Part shown: piece after piece, positions 27,180-39,819 of the stretch | How positions within the stretch are numbered: position 1 is the first letter of the stretch | Layout: every line of letters begins with the position of its first letter | Origin: Gemmatimonadaceae bacterium | GTDB taxonomy: Bacteria > Gemmatimonadota > Gemmatimonadetes > Gemmatimonadales > Gemmatimonadaceae | Assembly (NCBI GenBank): GCA_013816855.1 | Contig: JACDDT010000001.1 | Location: 1 to 64,000, forward strand | Length of the DNA stretch: 64,000 bases | Direction of reading: 5' to 3' | Program-made: the position numbers and the translations under genes | Notes under the pieces: model-generated | Databases searched by the model: none | What the model saw: only the letters and a program-made list of their open reading frames with translations | What the model was told of the DNA's origin: nothing

Positions 27180-28606
27180 TGAAGACGATCAATAGAATCA
27201 TTGTTGCCGCGGGGATTATTGCGCCGCTGGCCGCGGGCGCGCAGATGCAGCAACCGCCCGGCCCCGGTCCGCTTCGTCCATACGTATTCCCGAAGATCGA
27301 GGAATTCCAGCTCCCCAACGGAGTGAAGGTCGTGTTGGTGGAGAAGCACACACTTCCCATCATCGCGAGCAGAATCATTCTCGACGCAGGCTCGCTACGA
27401 GAGCCAGCTGCGAAGTCGGGACTCGCGAATGTGACTGCGTCACTCCTCTCCGAGGGAACCGCGACGCTCACTGGCAGTGAGATCGCGCGCCGCATGGACA
27501 ATCTCGGCGCGCAGTTCGGCACGAGTGGCGGGTTCAGCGCGGCGTTCGTGGATCTCACCGCGCTCAAGAATGTTTATGGTGACGCGCTCGCCATTGCGGC
27601 GAAAACAATCATCGAGCCGAGCTTTCCGGAGAATGAGTTTAATCGCGCCAAGAACGAAGCGATCGCAGGTTACGAGCAGAGCCACTCTCGCACTGCGGGA
27701 CTCGCGGGCGACGCATTCTTCGCCGCGGCGTTCGACTCCACGGCACCGTTTTCGAGAAGCCCGAGCGGAACCCGTGTCTCTCTTACTGGTCTCACCCGAA
27801 ACGACGTCGTGAATTGGGCGAGGACGATGTACTCTCCAGCGACCACGACGGTGCTGATGGTGGGTGACATCACGGCTCCTGAAGCACGCGCGGCGCTTAC
27901 GCGCGCGTTCGGCGGGTGGAACGTGCCTAGTCCGAATCTTGGACCGGTGGCGAATCCGGTTAATCAGGCGAAGGGAGTTCGCTTCGTGCTGGTGGATCGT
28001 CCCGCTTCAGTTCAGTCAACCGTGATCATCGGACGCGGAGGATTCGACGCCACGGACCCGGAATACATTCCCCTTCTCGCAGTGAACCACGTTCTTGGCG
28101 GAGCGGTGAGCTCCCGTCTCAACACGAATCTGCGCGAGAAGCACGCCTTCACGTACGGCGCGTTCAGCAGTTTCAATTATCGCCGCGGCGGCGGCGCATT
28201 CAGTCTCTCGACGGAAGTTCGAACGAATGCAACCGATTCGGCAATTGTCGAGGCGCTGAATGAGTATCGCCGGATTGTGAATGAGCCTGTTCCCCAGCAG
28301 GAGCTGAAGGGCTACGTGAACAATCTCGTGTCGGGATTCCCGAACGCCGTGCAAACTGTCCAGGGACTTCAGAACCGGCTGCAGAACCTCATCCTTTGGG
28401 GACTGCCGATCGACTTCTACGCGACTTATCGCGAGCGCTTGGCAGCGGTGACGCCTAGTGATGTAACAAGGGCGGCGGCAAAGCTGGATCCGAACGATGT
28501 AATCGTTGCGGTTGCCGGGGATCTGTCGAAGATCGAGGCGCCGATTCGTGCTCTGAAGCTCGGCTCGGTGGAAGTTTGGGATCCGTCCGGCAAGCGAGTG
28601 CGATAG
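27179..28606 (+). CDS. M16 family peptidase-like protein without HxxEH (non-catalytic partner)
   Basis: M16 fold signature 'GSLREPAAKSGLANVTASLLSEGT' with the zinc-binding HxxEH missing; GTG start coupled to the upstream stop; signal peptide. Confidence 0.9.
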   Translation: MKTINRIIVAAGIIAPLAAGAQMQQPPGPGPLRPYVFPKIEEFQLPNGVKVVLVEKHTLPIIASRIILDAGSLREPAAKSGLANVTASLLSEGTATLTGSEIARRMDNLGAQFGTSGGFSAAFVDLTALKNVYGDALAIAAKTIIEPSFPENEFNRAKNEAIAGYEQSHSRTAGLAGDAFFAAAFDSTAPFSRSPSGTRVSLTGLTRNDVVNWARTMYSPATTTVLMVGDITAPEARAALTRAFGGWNVPSPNLGPVANPVNQAKGVRFVLVDRPASVQSTVIIGRGGFDATDPEYIPLLAVNHVLGGAVSSRLNTNLREKHAFTYGAFSSFNYRRGGGAFSLSTEVRTNATDSAIVEALNEYRRIVNEPVPQQELKGYVNNLVSGFPNAVQTVQGLQNRLQNLILWGLPIDFYATYRERLAAVTPSDVTRAAAKLDPNDVIVAVAGDLSKIEAPIRALKLGSVEVWDPSGKRVR

Positions 28607-28772
28607 ATCGCCCGATCCTTTTTGGTTTCCCCGCTACGACTTGAGCCGCTAGGTCAGCGTTACCTCGATGGAAACGCCTCGGAAACGACTAGGAAACGGG
28701 GGTCATCTAGAATACTCGACAAATAGAGTGACTGCCCGGCTTCCCTGAACGGTCGGACACGAGCTCGAAAAG

Positions 28773-28804
28773 GCCGGAGCGCGAAAGCGCTCCGGTCTTT
28801 TTTT
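28773..28804. terminator. Strong stem-loop terminator between convergent genes
   Basis: CCGGAGCG-CGAAAG-CGCTCCGG followed by TCTTTTTTT. Confidence 0.85.
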
Positions 28805-29249
28805 ATTTCTTCGCGCCGTTCGGAAGACTCTCGCACGCGATGCCGTCTTTATCGCCGTCCAGCACGTTGGTGTCGTGACCGACGCCGCCAGCCTTGTCGA
28901 AGAAGCGCTGCGCCTCGGGCTGTGTGGTGAAATCCGCGCAATTGTATTCGTCGGTGTGCTTGGCGCCCGCGGTTCCTTCCGGGACGACATTGCCGTTCTT
29001 GTCGCGCATCACGCGGGTGAGGATCTGTCCGAGCGAGTCGCGGCGAATGTTGCCGTTCTTATCGCGAAGGATTTTCGCCTCGGAGGGCGGAGTTCCCTTT
29101 AGGATCTTGCCGGCATCCCAATCGTTGTTGCTGAGCTCGAGCCCGAACGCGGCGGCGAGAAGTGCGAGCAGGCCGCCGAGAAGCGGCTTGAGAATTCTTT
29201 TCGTTCCCGGCGACGCATTCGCGACCGGTTTGAACTTGGGTAGAGCCAT
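28803..29249 (-). CDS. Excalibur-domain protein with N-terminal TM
   Basis: 'YNCADFTTQPEAQRFFDKAGGVGHDTNVLDGDKDGIACESLP' (excalibur DxDxDGxxCE). Confidence 0.85.
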   Translation of the reverse strand: MALPKFKPVANASPGTKRILKPLLGGLLALLAAAFGLELSNNDWDAGKILKGTPPSEAKILRDKNGNIRRDSLGQILTRVMRDKNGNVVPEGTAGAKHTDEYNCADFTTQPEAQRFFDKAGGVGHDTNVLDGDKDGIACESLPNGAKK

Positions 29250-29364
29250 AGGTCACATCGCGGAGTAGAGGAGATATGCAACGATTAGCGCGAGCACTAC
29301 GATTACAACCAGCCGAACGTTCTTGCTGTCCCGGGGATTTGCCATGTGATCCGTCGTTGAGGTG

Positions 29365-31167
29365 TTACCGCTGTTTCCTGTCGCCTTTGCTCGTCTTCCG
29401 GTCGGAGATTAGGATGCTGACCACCATGTAGAGGCCGATCGCAGCCGCCACGGTGAAGCCGATGGTGCCGAGCTGTCTCTGATACTGCAGCAGAAGTCCG
29501 CTCGCCACCAGCAGGCCTCCCAGCACGAGGCCGGTAAAGATGCGGTTCGCGATCTTCTCCATCCCTTTCATGACCGGACCCAGAGCCGGCACGTCCACGC
29601 GGACGGCGAAATCGTCTGACGCCATCTTCTGGGTCATAATGTCGAGACGGTGAGGCAGCGCTCTTACAAGATCGACCGTCTCAGTCGCAATCTGAAACAA
29701 GCGCTGCGGCGAGAGATCCCGGCGCGCGCGCTTCGTCGCGATTTCCGAAGTGTATTCTCTGATCGCCTGGGTCGGATTGAACTCCGGGTCAAGCGAGCGC
29801 GTGATCGCATCAAGATTGAAGAGCGCCTTCGCGAGAAGAGTCAACTCGGCGGGAAGCTTGAGCCCGTGATTGAACGCAATTGTGATGAGGCGGTAGAGAA
29901 CCAGACCGGCCGAGGTGTCGCCGACCGTTTGATCGGTGTTCTCGGCGATGAGCGCGGCACTCTCGCGGACAAAAGCGGGCCGGTTGAAATCCTCGGTGAC
30001 TTCTCCCATCTCGATGAGCGTCTCGGCGGCGGCGTCGCCGTTATGGTCGGCCATCGAGAGGAGAAGGCGGATGACCTTGTCCTTCATCTTGTCGCTGATG
30101 TGCGCAGTCATTCCGAAGTCGATGAGGGCGAGCTTCGGATCTTCCTTCGGCGGGGCGACGACGTCTTCTGCCTGCGCCTCCTTCTCGATCTTGGTGAGCG
30201 GCGTAACTGCTTCGCGCTCGGTTTCGCGGCGGTTCATCGCGACCGTTTCCGCCGGCGTCAGCGGATTTTCCCTATCGGGAAGAACGACGAAGATGTTTCC
30301 CGGATGCGGGTCCGCGTGGAAATGACCGGTAGCCGTTATCTGGTGCAGGTACGCCTTCGCGAATTCTTCGGCGAGGATGGAGTAGTCGTACTCGAGGCGG
30401 CTGATGGCGGGAATCTCGTCCACCTTGATGCCGCGAATCCGCTCGATGGTGAGAACCTTGTGCGTCGTGTACGCGTCGATCACGCGCGGAATTAGCAGGT
30501 GCGTGAACTCGACAAGGTCCTTTCGGAAGAGCGCGGCGTTCTTCGCCTCAGTGCGATAGTCGAGCTCATCTACGAGCGCTTTCTCCACCTGCTGCACCAC
30601 GCCGATGAGATCGATCTTTGAGCCTGCGGCCGTGTGCGCCGAAAGAAATTTCGCCAGCTCGCGGAAGTACTCGATGTCTTCAGCGAGCTGTTCCTTGAGT
30701 CCCGGACGCTGAACCTTTACGACTACGCTGCGCCCGTCGCGCATCTGCGCGGCGTGCACCTGGCCTAGGCTGGCGCTGCCGAGCGGCTTCTCGTCGAAGC
30801 TCGCGAACAGCTTGCTCGTGCGCGCGTGCAGCTCTTCTTCTACGGTCTCCTCCACCTGCTCGAAGGGCATTTGGGGAACGTCGTCCTGGAGGTGCTCGAG
30901 CTCAGTGATGTAAGCGAGGGGGAGCAGATCGGGACGCGTGGAGAGGACCTGTCCGAGCTTGATATATGCGGGCCCCAGCTCGACGAGACGCTCGCGAAAC
31001 GCTTTTGCCTTGTCGTGTACCGAATCCCCGGCGCCGTCATCGTCTGACTTTGGCGCTCCCTTTATTTCGAGCAGCCCCTGCTGCTTGGCGAAATCGAGCA
31101 GGCCATAGCGGGTGAAGAGGCCGATGGTGGCGGCCAGGCGCGGTAGATGCTTAGGGGATAGGATCAT
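29365..31167 (-). CDS. ABC1/UbiB/AarF family atypical kinase
   Basis: 'GPAYIKLGQVLSTRPDLLP', 'LQDDVPQMPF', 'PLGSASLGQVHAAQMRDGRSVVVKVQRPGL', 'GHFHADPHPGNIF', 'LIDFGMTAHIS'. Confidence 0.95.
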   Translation of the reverse strand: MILSPKHLPRLAATIGLFTRYGLLDFAKQQGLLEIKGAPKSDDDGAGDSVHDKAKAFRERLVELGPAYIKLGQVLSTRPDLLPLAYITELEHLQDDVPQMPFEQVEETVEEELHARTSKLFASFDEKPLGSASLGQVHAAQMRDGRSVVVKVQRPGLKEQLAEDIEYFRELAKFLSAHTAAGSKIDLIGVVQQVEKALVDELDYRTEAKNAALFRKDLVEFTHLLIPRVIDAYTTHKVLTIERIRGIKVDEIPAISRLEYDYSILAEEFAKAYLHQITATGHFHADPHPGNIFVVLPDRENPLTPAETVAMNRRETEREAVTPLTKIEKEAQAEDVVAPPKEDPKLALIDFGMTAHISDKMKDKVIRLLLSMADHNGDAAAETLIEMGEVTEDFNRPAFVRESAALIAENTDQTVGDTSAGLVLYRLITIAFNHGLKLPAELTLLAKALFNLDAITRSLDPEFNPTQAIREYTSEIATKRARRDLSPQRLFQIATETVDLVRALPHRLDIMTQKMASDDFAVRVDVPALGPVMKGMEKIANRIFTGLVLGGLLVASGLLLQYQRQLGTIGFTVAAAIGLYMVVSILISDRKTSKGDRKQR

Positions 31168-31236
31168 GAGGTGCGCGGGGGGCAGAAAGCATGCCCGATG
31201 CCTGCCCGTACGAGGCCTGATTGGGGATATTTATGA

Positions 31237-31638
31237 ATGGAAAAATCGGAAACAGGCGGCTCACCCCGCGCTGGACGCGTCGAGGTGGCCGTAGTGAATA
31301 AGCCGTGGGGTTATGAGCGCATCTGGGCGCGCACCGACCGCTACGTCGGGAAGGTGTTGCACATCAATGCGGGCGAAGAGCTTTCGCTGCAGTACCACAA
31401 TACGAAGGATGAGACCGTGCACCTACTTACGGGTGAGATGGTCTATCGCGTGAAGCTTGGCGAAGAACTCGAGGATATGCATTTGAAAAAGGGCGAGTCG
31501 TTCCGCATCACACCGGGGACGGTCCATCAGATGACGGCCGTGACCGACTGCGATGTGCTTGAGGTATCCACACCCGAGATCGATGACGTGGTTCGGGTTA
31601 GCGACAAGTACGGCAGACAGGGGACAACAGCCCCATGA
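31237..31638 (+). CDS. Cupin protein, mannose-6-phosphate isomerase type II-like
   Basis: 'KPWGYERIWARTDRYVGKVLHINAGEELSLQYHNTKDETVHLLTGEM...ITPGTVHQMTA'. Confidence 0.88.
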   Translation: MEKSETGGSPRAGRVEVAVVNKPWGYERIWARTDRYVGKVLHINAGEELSLQYHNTKDETVHLLTGEMVYRVKLGEELEDMHLKKGESFRITPGTVHQMTAVTDCDVLEVSTPEIDDVVRVSDKYGRQGTTAP

Positions 31639-32618
31639 AAGTGATTATCCCTCTCGCCGGGAAAGGCACGCGCCTCCGGCCGCACACGCACATCACTCCG
31701 AAGCCGATGATGAAAGTCGCCGGGAAGCCGGTGATGGAATACATCCTCGATGACCTGAAAAAGCTCGGCAACATCGAGCAGATGGTTTACATCACAGGGC
31801 ATCTCAAGGAGAAGGTCGAGGATTTCGCGCGCAAGACGCTCGACGTTCCTTCGGTCTTTATCGAGCAGAAGGTGCAGGACGGCACCGCTGGAGCGGTCGC
31901 ACTCGCCAAGCCGTACGTCGACCAGCCGGTTCTCATCATTTTCGTCGATACGATCTTCGACGCGGACCTTTCACTGGTGAACACCGTTGACGCGGACGGC
32001 ATCATCTGGGTGAAGGAGGTGGAGGACTACCAGCGCTTCGGCGTGGTGGTGACGGACGCAGACAGCAACATGACGAAGATCGTGGAGAAGCCGACGACTC
32101 CGATATCGAAGCGCGCGAACATCGGACTCTATTACATCAAGAATTGGAAGCTGCTGTACGAAGGCATCGATCACGTTCTCAAACAGCCGAAAAATCAGGG
32201 CGAGTATTTCCTCACCGACGCTTTCCAGTACATGATCGACAAGGGTGCGAAAATCCGCGTCGTCGATGTCGAGGGGTGGTATGACGCGGGTAAAGTGGAC
32301 ACGATGCTCGAGACGAATGAGGTCATGCTCACGAAAGGTCGCAGCCGCCGTCCCAAGGACTGCGGTGACTCGACTATCATCGAGCCTGTGTACATCGAGG
32401 AAGGTGTCACTCTCAAGAGCTCGAAGATTGGCCCGAACGTTTCCATCGGCTCCGGCTCGATCGTCGAGGGCAGCGAGCTCAGTCACTCGATTGTAGGCGT
32501 CAAGGCGCAGATCAGGAAATCTGTTCTGAAGAACTCGCTCATCGGTGACGAATCGGTAGTTGAGGGGGTGAAGGGCGAGGTCACAGTTTCCGATCATTCG
32601 GAAGTCCGGTCATCGTAG
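31635..32618 (+). CDS. Sugar-phosphate nucleotidyltransferase with left-handed beta-helix C-terminus
   Basis: 'MKVIIPLAGKGTRLRPHTHITPKPMMKVAGKPVMEYIL', 'GEYFLTDAFQYMIDKGAKIRVVDVEGWYDAGK'. Confidence 0.93.
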   Translation: MKVIIPLAGKGTRLRPHTHITPKPMMKVAGKPVMEYILDDLKKLGNIEQMVYITGHLKEKVEDFARKTLDVPSVFIEQKVQDGTAGAVALAKPYVDQPVLIIFVDTIFDADLSLVNTVDADGIIWVKEVEDYQRFGVVVTDADSNMTKIVEKPTTPISKRANIGLYYIKNWKLLYEGIDHVLKQPKNQGEYFLTDAFQYMIDKGAKIRVVDVEGWYDAGKVDTMLETNEVMLTKGRSRRPKDCGDSTIIEPVYIEEGVTLKSSKIGPNVSIGSGSIVEGSELSHSIVGVKAQIRKSVLKNSLIGDESVVEGVKGEVTVSDHSEVRSS

Positions 32619-33850
32619 AGCAGAAAGCCCCGCGCCCGAAGCTCGGGCGCAACGTCCTGGCGTTCGGCGCGGTGAGCTTCTTCACCGACATATCCACCGA
32701 AATGATCTATCCGCTCATTCCGCTTTTCCTGAGCGGAGTGCTCGGCGCGAACGCGACGTTCGTCGGAGCGATAGAGGGGGCAGCAGAGACAGTCGCATCG
32801 CTGCTGAAGCTCGCCAGCGGATGGATCTCCGATAGAGTCAGCAGACGAAAGGCGCTCGTCGTGACCGGTTATGCGCTCGCGTCATTCGTGCGGCCGTTCA
32901 CTGCGATCGCGCAAAGTGCCGTGCAGGTTCTCGCCATCAGAGTTACTGACAGGGTAGGGAAGGGAATTCGCAGCTCACCACGCGACGCTCTGCTCGCGGA
33001 TTCCGTTAGTGCAGAAGCGCGCGGCCGCGCGTTCGGATTTCATTCCGCAGCCGATAACGCGGGCGCGGTAGTCGGCCCGCTCATCGCGTTTTTCATTTTG
33101 CGCTCGCACGGCGTAGGAGTGATGACGGCGGGTCAGCGGCTCTCGCCTTCACAGGAAGCGACGCTGCGCAGCGTCTTCTGGTGGGCCGCAGTGCCGGCGT
33201 TCATAGCACTCATCGTTCTCGTAATTGCGGTGCGTGACGTGGCGAGAAAGGGCGGCGCGAAAGACATCGAACCCGAGGTGTCGGGCGCCACCAAGCTTTC
33301 CAAGCGTTTCTGGTACTACCTCGGCGTGGTTCTCGTTTTCACTCTCGGGAATTCAACCGACGCGTTTTTGCTACTACGCGCCAACCAGCTCGGCGTTGCG
33401 ATCGCGCTGACCCCAATTCTCTGGGCGTCATTCAATGCGATCAAGGCGTCGATCGGAACTTATGCGGGCGGATTGTCGGATCGCGTCGGAAGAAAGCCGC
33501 TCATCGTCGGAGGGTGGATCGTCTACGCCGCAGTTTACCTGGGATTTGCGAAGGCGAGTGCGGCGTGGCACGCGTGGGCGCTCTTCGCGGTGTACGGACT
33601 TTTTTACGCGATGACGGAAGGAGCCGAGCGCGCGCTCGTCGCCGATATTGTGCCCTCGACGAGAAGAGGAACGGCGTTCGGATGGTACAATCTCTCCATC
33701 GGACTCGGCGCATTGCCGGCGTCGCTCATCTTCGGAGCGATTTGGGATAGAGTGAATCCGCAGACTGCCTTTGTATTTGGTGCGACGCTCGCGCTGGTTG
33801 CTGCGGCGGGGATGGCGTTTGTGGCGCCGGGGAGACCGGCCGCCGCATGA
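32612..33850 (+). CDS. MFS transporter
   Basis: 'NVLAFGAVSFFTDISTEMIYPLIPLFLSGVLGA', 'GKGIRSSPRDALLADSV', 'GLSDRVGRKPLIVGGW'; canonical GTG 32672 would truncate TM1, so ATC 32612 is tentative. Confidence 0.85.
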   Translation: MVEQKAPRPKLGRNVLAFGAVSFFTDISTEMIYPLIPLFLSGVLGANATFVGAIEGAAETVASLLKLASGWISDRVSRRKALVVTGYALASFVRPFTAIAQSAVQVLAIRVTDRVGKGIRSSPRDALLADSVSAEARGRAFGFHSAADNAGAVVGPLIAFFILRSHGVGVMTAGQRLSPSQEATLRSVFWWAAVPAFIALIVLVIAVRDVARKGGAKDIEPEVSGATKLSKRFWYYLGVVLVFTLGNSTDAFLLLRANQLGVAIALTPILWASFNAIKASIGTYAGGLSDRVGRKPLIVGGWIVYAAVYLGFAKASAAWHAWALFAVYGLFYAMTEGAERALVADIVPSTRRGTAFGWYNLSIGLGALPASLIFGAIWDRVNPQTAFVFGATLALVAAAGMAFVAPGRPAAA

Positions 33851-34039
33851 GCGGATTCACGGTCGCGCGAAAAAATCGATTCGCGGTTGGGAACTGAGAC
33901 GGAACACGTACCAGCTGTCAGTAGCCCGGTTGCGCAGTTGTTCAGTCAACGACTAGGTGACGCCACGATTGCGTTAAAACGAGTGTGATGAAAGTGCTCT
34001 GATGACGGGTCGAGCCTGGTTTGAATGCTTTTTTAGAGC

Positions 34040-34468
34040 GTGAGTGACTTCAAGAAGCTCAAGGTGTGGCGAAAGTCGCACGCTCTCGCACTGAATGTTC
34101 ATCGCGTGGCGACGCGCATCAGGGGACGGGATCAAATCGCTCTTCGCAGTCAGATGCTGCGTGCTGCGATGTCTGTCCCCGCAAATATTGTGGAAGGTAC
34201 CGGTAAGGGATCGGCAGCGGAGTTTTGCCGCTACCTCAGCATCGCGGTCGGATCCACGTCAGAGCTCGAGTATCACCTCATGGTGGGCCGCGACCTTCGG
34301 GTCCTTTCGAATACAGACTTTGACTCGCTGCACGGTGAGGCCGTTGAGATCCGCAGAATGCTCTGCGGCTTGATCTCAAAAGTGAAGTCTCCAACATCCC
34401 GGCCGCCGGCGCAGGAGCGTCGGCGAGTAGTTAACTGCGCTACTGGCTGCTGTGCTACTGGCAACTGA
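34040..34468 (+). CDS. Four-helix-bundle protein (23S rRNA intervening-sequence protein family)
   Basis: 'FKKLKVWRKSHALALNVHRVATRI', 'QIALRSQMLRAAMSVPANIVEGTGKGSAAEFCRYLSIAVGSTSELEYHL'. Confidence 0.9.
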   Translation: MSDFKKLKVWRKSHALALNVHRVATRIRGRDQIALRSQMLRAAMSVPANIVEGTGKGSAAEFCRYLSIAVGSTSELEYHLMVGRDLRVLSNTDFDSLHGEAVEIRRMLCGLISKVKSPTSRPPAQERRRVVNCATGCCATGN

Positions 34469-34505
34469 TACGTGTTCAGTCTCAGTTGCAGTTAGCAATT
34501 AGCAG

Positions 34506-34697
34506 TTAGCAGCACCTCGAGCCCGCTTTTGCGTAGCGGTCGTTGAGCCGCTGCATCGCGAATTCCCCGCGGGTCAGCGGTTTTTCACCCGGATGCGATG
34601 CGAGAAAATGCTCGAGATACCCTTCGTAATCGGGTACACCGATCACGAAGCGCAGCGTGCGCGCGGCCCGTGATATAAACTGGGCGAGCTGCGTCAT
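34506..34697 (-). CDS. YbdD/YjiX family (DUF466) small protein, partner of CstA-type transporters
   Basis: 'FVIGVPDYEGYLEHFLASHPGEKPLTRGEFAMQRLNDRYAKAGSRCC'. Confidence 0.88.
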   Translation of the reverse strand: MTQLAQFISRAARTLRFVIGVPDYEGYLEHFLASHPGEKPLTRGEFAMQRLNDRYAKAGSRCC

Positions 34698-37047
34698 TTC
34701 TTCGGCGCCCCTTCCGGCAGCCAACGCTCGAAGAGGTCGAATATCCGGTTGTACTCGTCCGTCCACGAATCCGGCCGCACGAAAGCGTGACGCTCGACGG
34801 GATACGACGCGAGCCACCAATTCGTCTTGCCGAGCTCGATGAGACGCTGCTCGAGACGAACGATGTCGATGTACTCGACGTTGTCGTCGATCATTCCGTG
34901 CAGCATGAGGAGAGGGTCCTCGAGTCCCTGCGCAAAATAGATCGGCGAAGACTGGCGATACGCGAGCGAATCACTTTGCGGCAGATTCAGGATGTTCGAG
35001 GTGTACCCATTGTTGTAATGCGCCCAATCGGTGACGCTGCGGATGGCCGCCCCAGCGCCGAAATGTTTCGGCTCCGTGAACAACGCCATCAGTGTAATGA
35101 ATCCGCCATAGCTGCCGCCGTAGAGGCCGACGCGCTCGGGATCGATGTGGTAAGTCGCGTTCAGATACTTGGACGCATCGACCTGGTCCTGCAGGTCGCG
35201 CCCGCCCATGTGACGATAAATGGCCGTCCGCCAATCGCGACCGTATCCATCCGAGCCGCGGTAATCCACATCGAGGACGACGTACCCATGCGCGGCGAGA
35301 TACTGATTGAACTGATACTCCCGCGGATACTCGGACCAGAAATTTCCGACGTTGTGGAGATAACCGGCGCCGTGAACGAAGATCACCGCCGCGCCATTCG
35401 GCTTCGCGCCCATATCGGACGGCCGGTAGATGTGCGCCGGCACCTGCACGCCATCGGAGGCGGGAATGCTCACGATCTCCGGGACGATCCAATTGTGCGA
35501 AAGCCATTCCGGCGTAGGTGAGGTCGTGAGCTGAGCCGTCTCCGCGCCCGGATGGTTCGCGAGCACGAACAGCTCGGGCGGACGATTTACGTACGAGTAC
35601 ACGTCGGCGACGAGACGTTTGTCGGGGGAGACGACGGCTGTGTGCTTGCCGGGTTTGGTCGTGATTTTCTCTCGAGCCCCGCCATTGACCGACATCCTGA
35701 AGAGATGCTGATCGAATGGCGACGGCTCATTCGTCGTTAAATAGAAAGTCCGTTCATCCCGCGACATTGCGACATCCCTTACCTCCCATCTCCCACGCGT
35801 GAGCTGCCGGGTATCGGTACCGTCAGCATTCGTGGTGTAGAGGTGGCTGAAACCGTCGCGCTCGGATACATACCAGAGGCGGTGTCCGTGATCGAACCAC
35901 CCGCCGCACCCGAAGCAAGGCCCGCCGACCCACGCGCTGTCGCGCAAAGTGTCGAGCGCTTTCATTCTGCCATTTCCATCGATGCTGTAAAGCGTTTGAA
36001 TCTTGTTGTCTGTGCTGTGCGAGAAGAACGCAGCGCGATCACCGCTCTCGTTCCAGCCTAGGAACATCACGCCGGGCTGGCCATCCGCATCATTGCCGCT
36101 GAGCAGGATGGATGAAGACGAGTCGCCCGGGAAAACGGACAACCATTTCACCGAGCCTGTCGTGACGTCGAGCAATCCGACACGGCCTTTGGAGGCGGCG
36201 TCGCCGACGTTGGTGCGGCCCTGAATCTCCTCTTCGTAGCCGCTCCGCGTAATAAACGACGGGACGTGGGTGCGGCGCGCTCCGTCAGCCGCGTTCGTCG
36301 TCGTGAAAAGGGCAGTGCGTCCCAGCGGCGAGATCGACATCTCGTCGATGGACTCGCCCTTGTTCAGGTAAACCGGTTTGACAGCGAGCGACGCGCGAAG
36401 AGCGCGATCGGCCTTTTGAATGCTGTCGGCGCGGAGAAGGTCACGAACCGACTGGAAGAGCTCGCGCTGCTGTTTAGCGAGCGAGCCGCGCTGCCCCGCG
36501 TACGTAGTGGCAGAATCCACCGGTGCCGGCCCTTGGCGGATATCAGTGAGCTGCCTGAGAAACCCGCTGGCAAGGTCGATCGAATAAATGTTGTCGTCAC
36601 GGGTGAAGTACATCGCCTTATCCCCGACACCGAACTGCGGATTCCGCTCTGCGCCGACGGTTTGCGTGAGGCGGCGGGATGTTCCCGTGGCAAGGTTCGT
36701 CACGTACAGATCGCCGCCGTAACTGACCGATGCGAGCCGCTTTTCGTGCGAGAAGCCGGCAAGGAAAAACGTCGCACCGGTAGAATCCTGCGCCGGAATG
36801 GAAACGCGCTCCGGTTTGGAGCCCCGCGCGGCGCGCACACGGAAAAGTGTCGGCTGCTCGTAAAATGGCCGCCCCGGTTCGAGCCACGTGAAGTAGATCC
36901 ACTTGCTGTCCGCGCTCCATCGCACATTCCCGGGCGCACGCCCGTAAAGCTCCGGGCCCCGCATCATGTTCTTGATAGAGAAATCAAATGCCGGCTGCTG
37001 CGCAGAAAGTGGTGCGGCGAGGAGAGCGAAGACAAAGAAAGCTTTTT

Positions 37048-37051
<4 letters not shown>
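34694..37051 (-). CDS. S9 family prolyl oligopeptidase/DPP-like peptidase
   Basis: Beta-propeller N-terminus, 'VGLYGGSYGGFITLMALF', 'PLLMLHGMIDDNVEYID', 'VERHAF'; signal peptide. Confidence 0.95.
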
Positions 37052-39123
<2,072 letters not shown>

Positions 39124-39186
39124 TCGGCTGCGCTGAAATTGAGGAGCGGTTAACTTTCCCGCAATCATCCGACCCCGACGCGCATA

Positions 39187-39819
39187 GTGCGATCCGCCAC
39201 CTTCCCGATCTTCACCGCCTTTCTTTTCGGCTGCGCCACCGCTCCTGCGGCGAACACCTCGCGGCCGGCGACGACCACCCGTCCCCTCGAAATGCTCGTG
39301 GGCCAGTCGGTTCTCGTGCTGCCCACCCAGTATCTCTCTTTCGGCGACAGTCTCGGGTGGAGGACGTCGGTGCTTCGGCGCGCGGAGTATCTCGCGGGTC
39401 TCGACGACGAAATCGGCTTTGCACTCGGCGAGCGCGGCCTTTCCCGGAAGTGGACTTTCGCCAACGCCATTTCGCGTGTCGCGCATAACAACGCGACGAT
39501 GGTCGCCGATCCGCACGCACTCTCCGCGGAATCTTTGCGTGAGCGGGTCGCTCTCGAAGAAACGCTCAAGGAGCCGCTCGGCTCGCAGATACGCTCCCTG
39601 CTCGCGCTCGAGAACGGGCGGTTTGTGCTCCTCCCGGTAGAGCTTCGCACCGAAAGCGCGAATGGTACGGGCGTTGCCGTTCTCAAGCTTATGCTGGTGG
39701 ATGCGCGGCTCGCCAAAGTGAAGTGGATCGGTGAAGTTCGCAGCGAGCGCCTGGGGAAATTCTCGCCGGCGATTGCGGCGAGCATTGCTTCGCATCTCGC
39801 CGATCTCATCGCGCCCTAA
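39187..39819 (+). CDS. Putative lipoprotein, unknown function
   Basis: N-terminal 'FPIFTAFLFGCATAPAANTS' lipobox-like; intact ORF. Confidence 0.65.
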   Translation: MRSATFPIFTAFLFGCATAPAANTSRPATTTRPLEMLVGQSVLVLPTQYLSFGDSLGWRTSVLRRAEYLAGLDDEIGFALGERGLSRKWTFANAISRVAHNNATMVADPHALSAESLRERVALEETLKEPLGSQIRSLLALENGRFVLLPVELRTESANGTGVAVLKLMLVDARLAKVKWIGEVRSERLGKFSPAIAASIASHLADLIAP

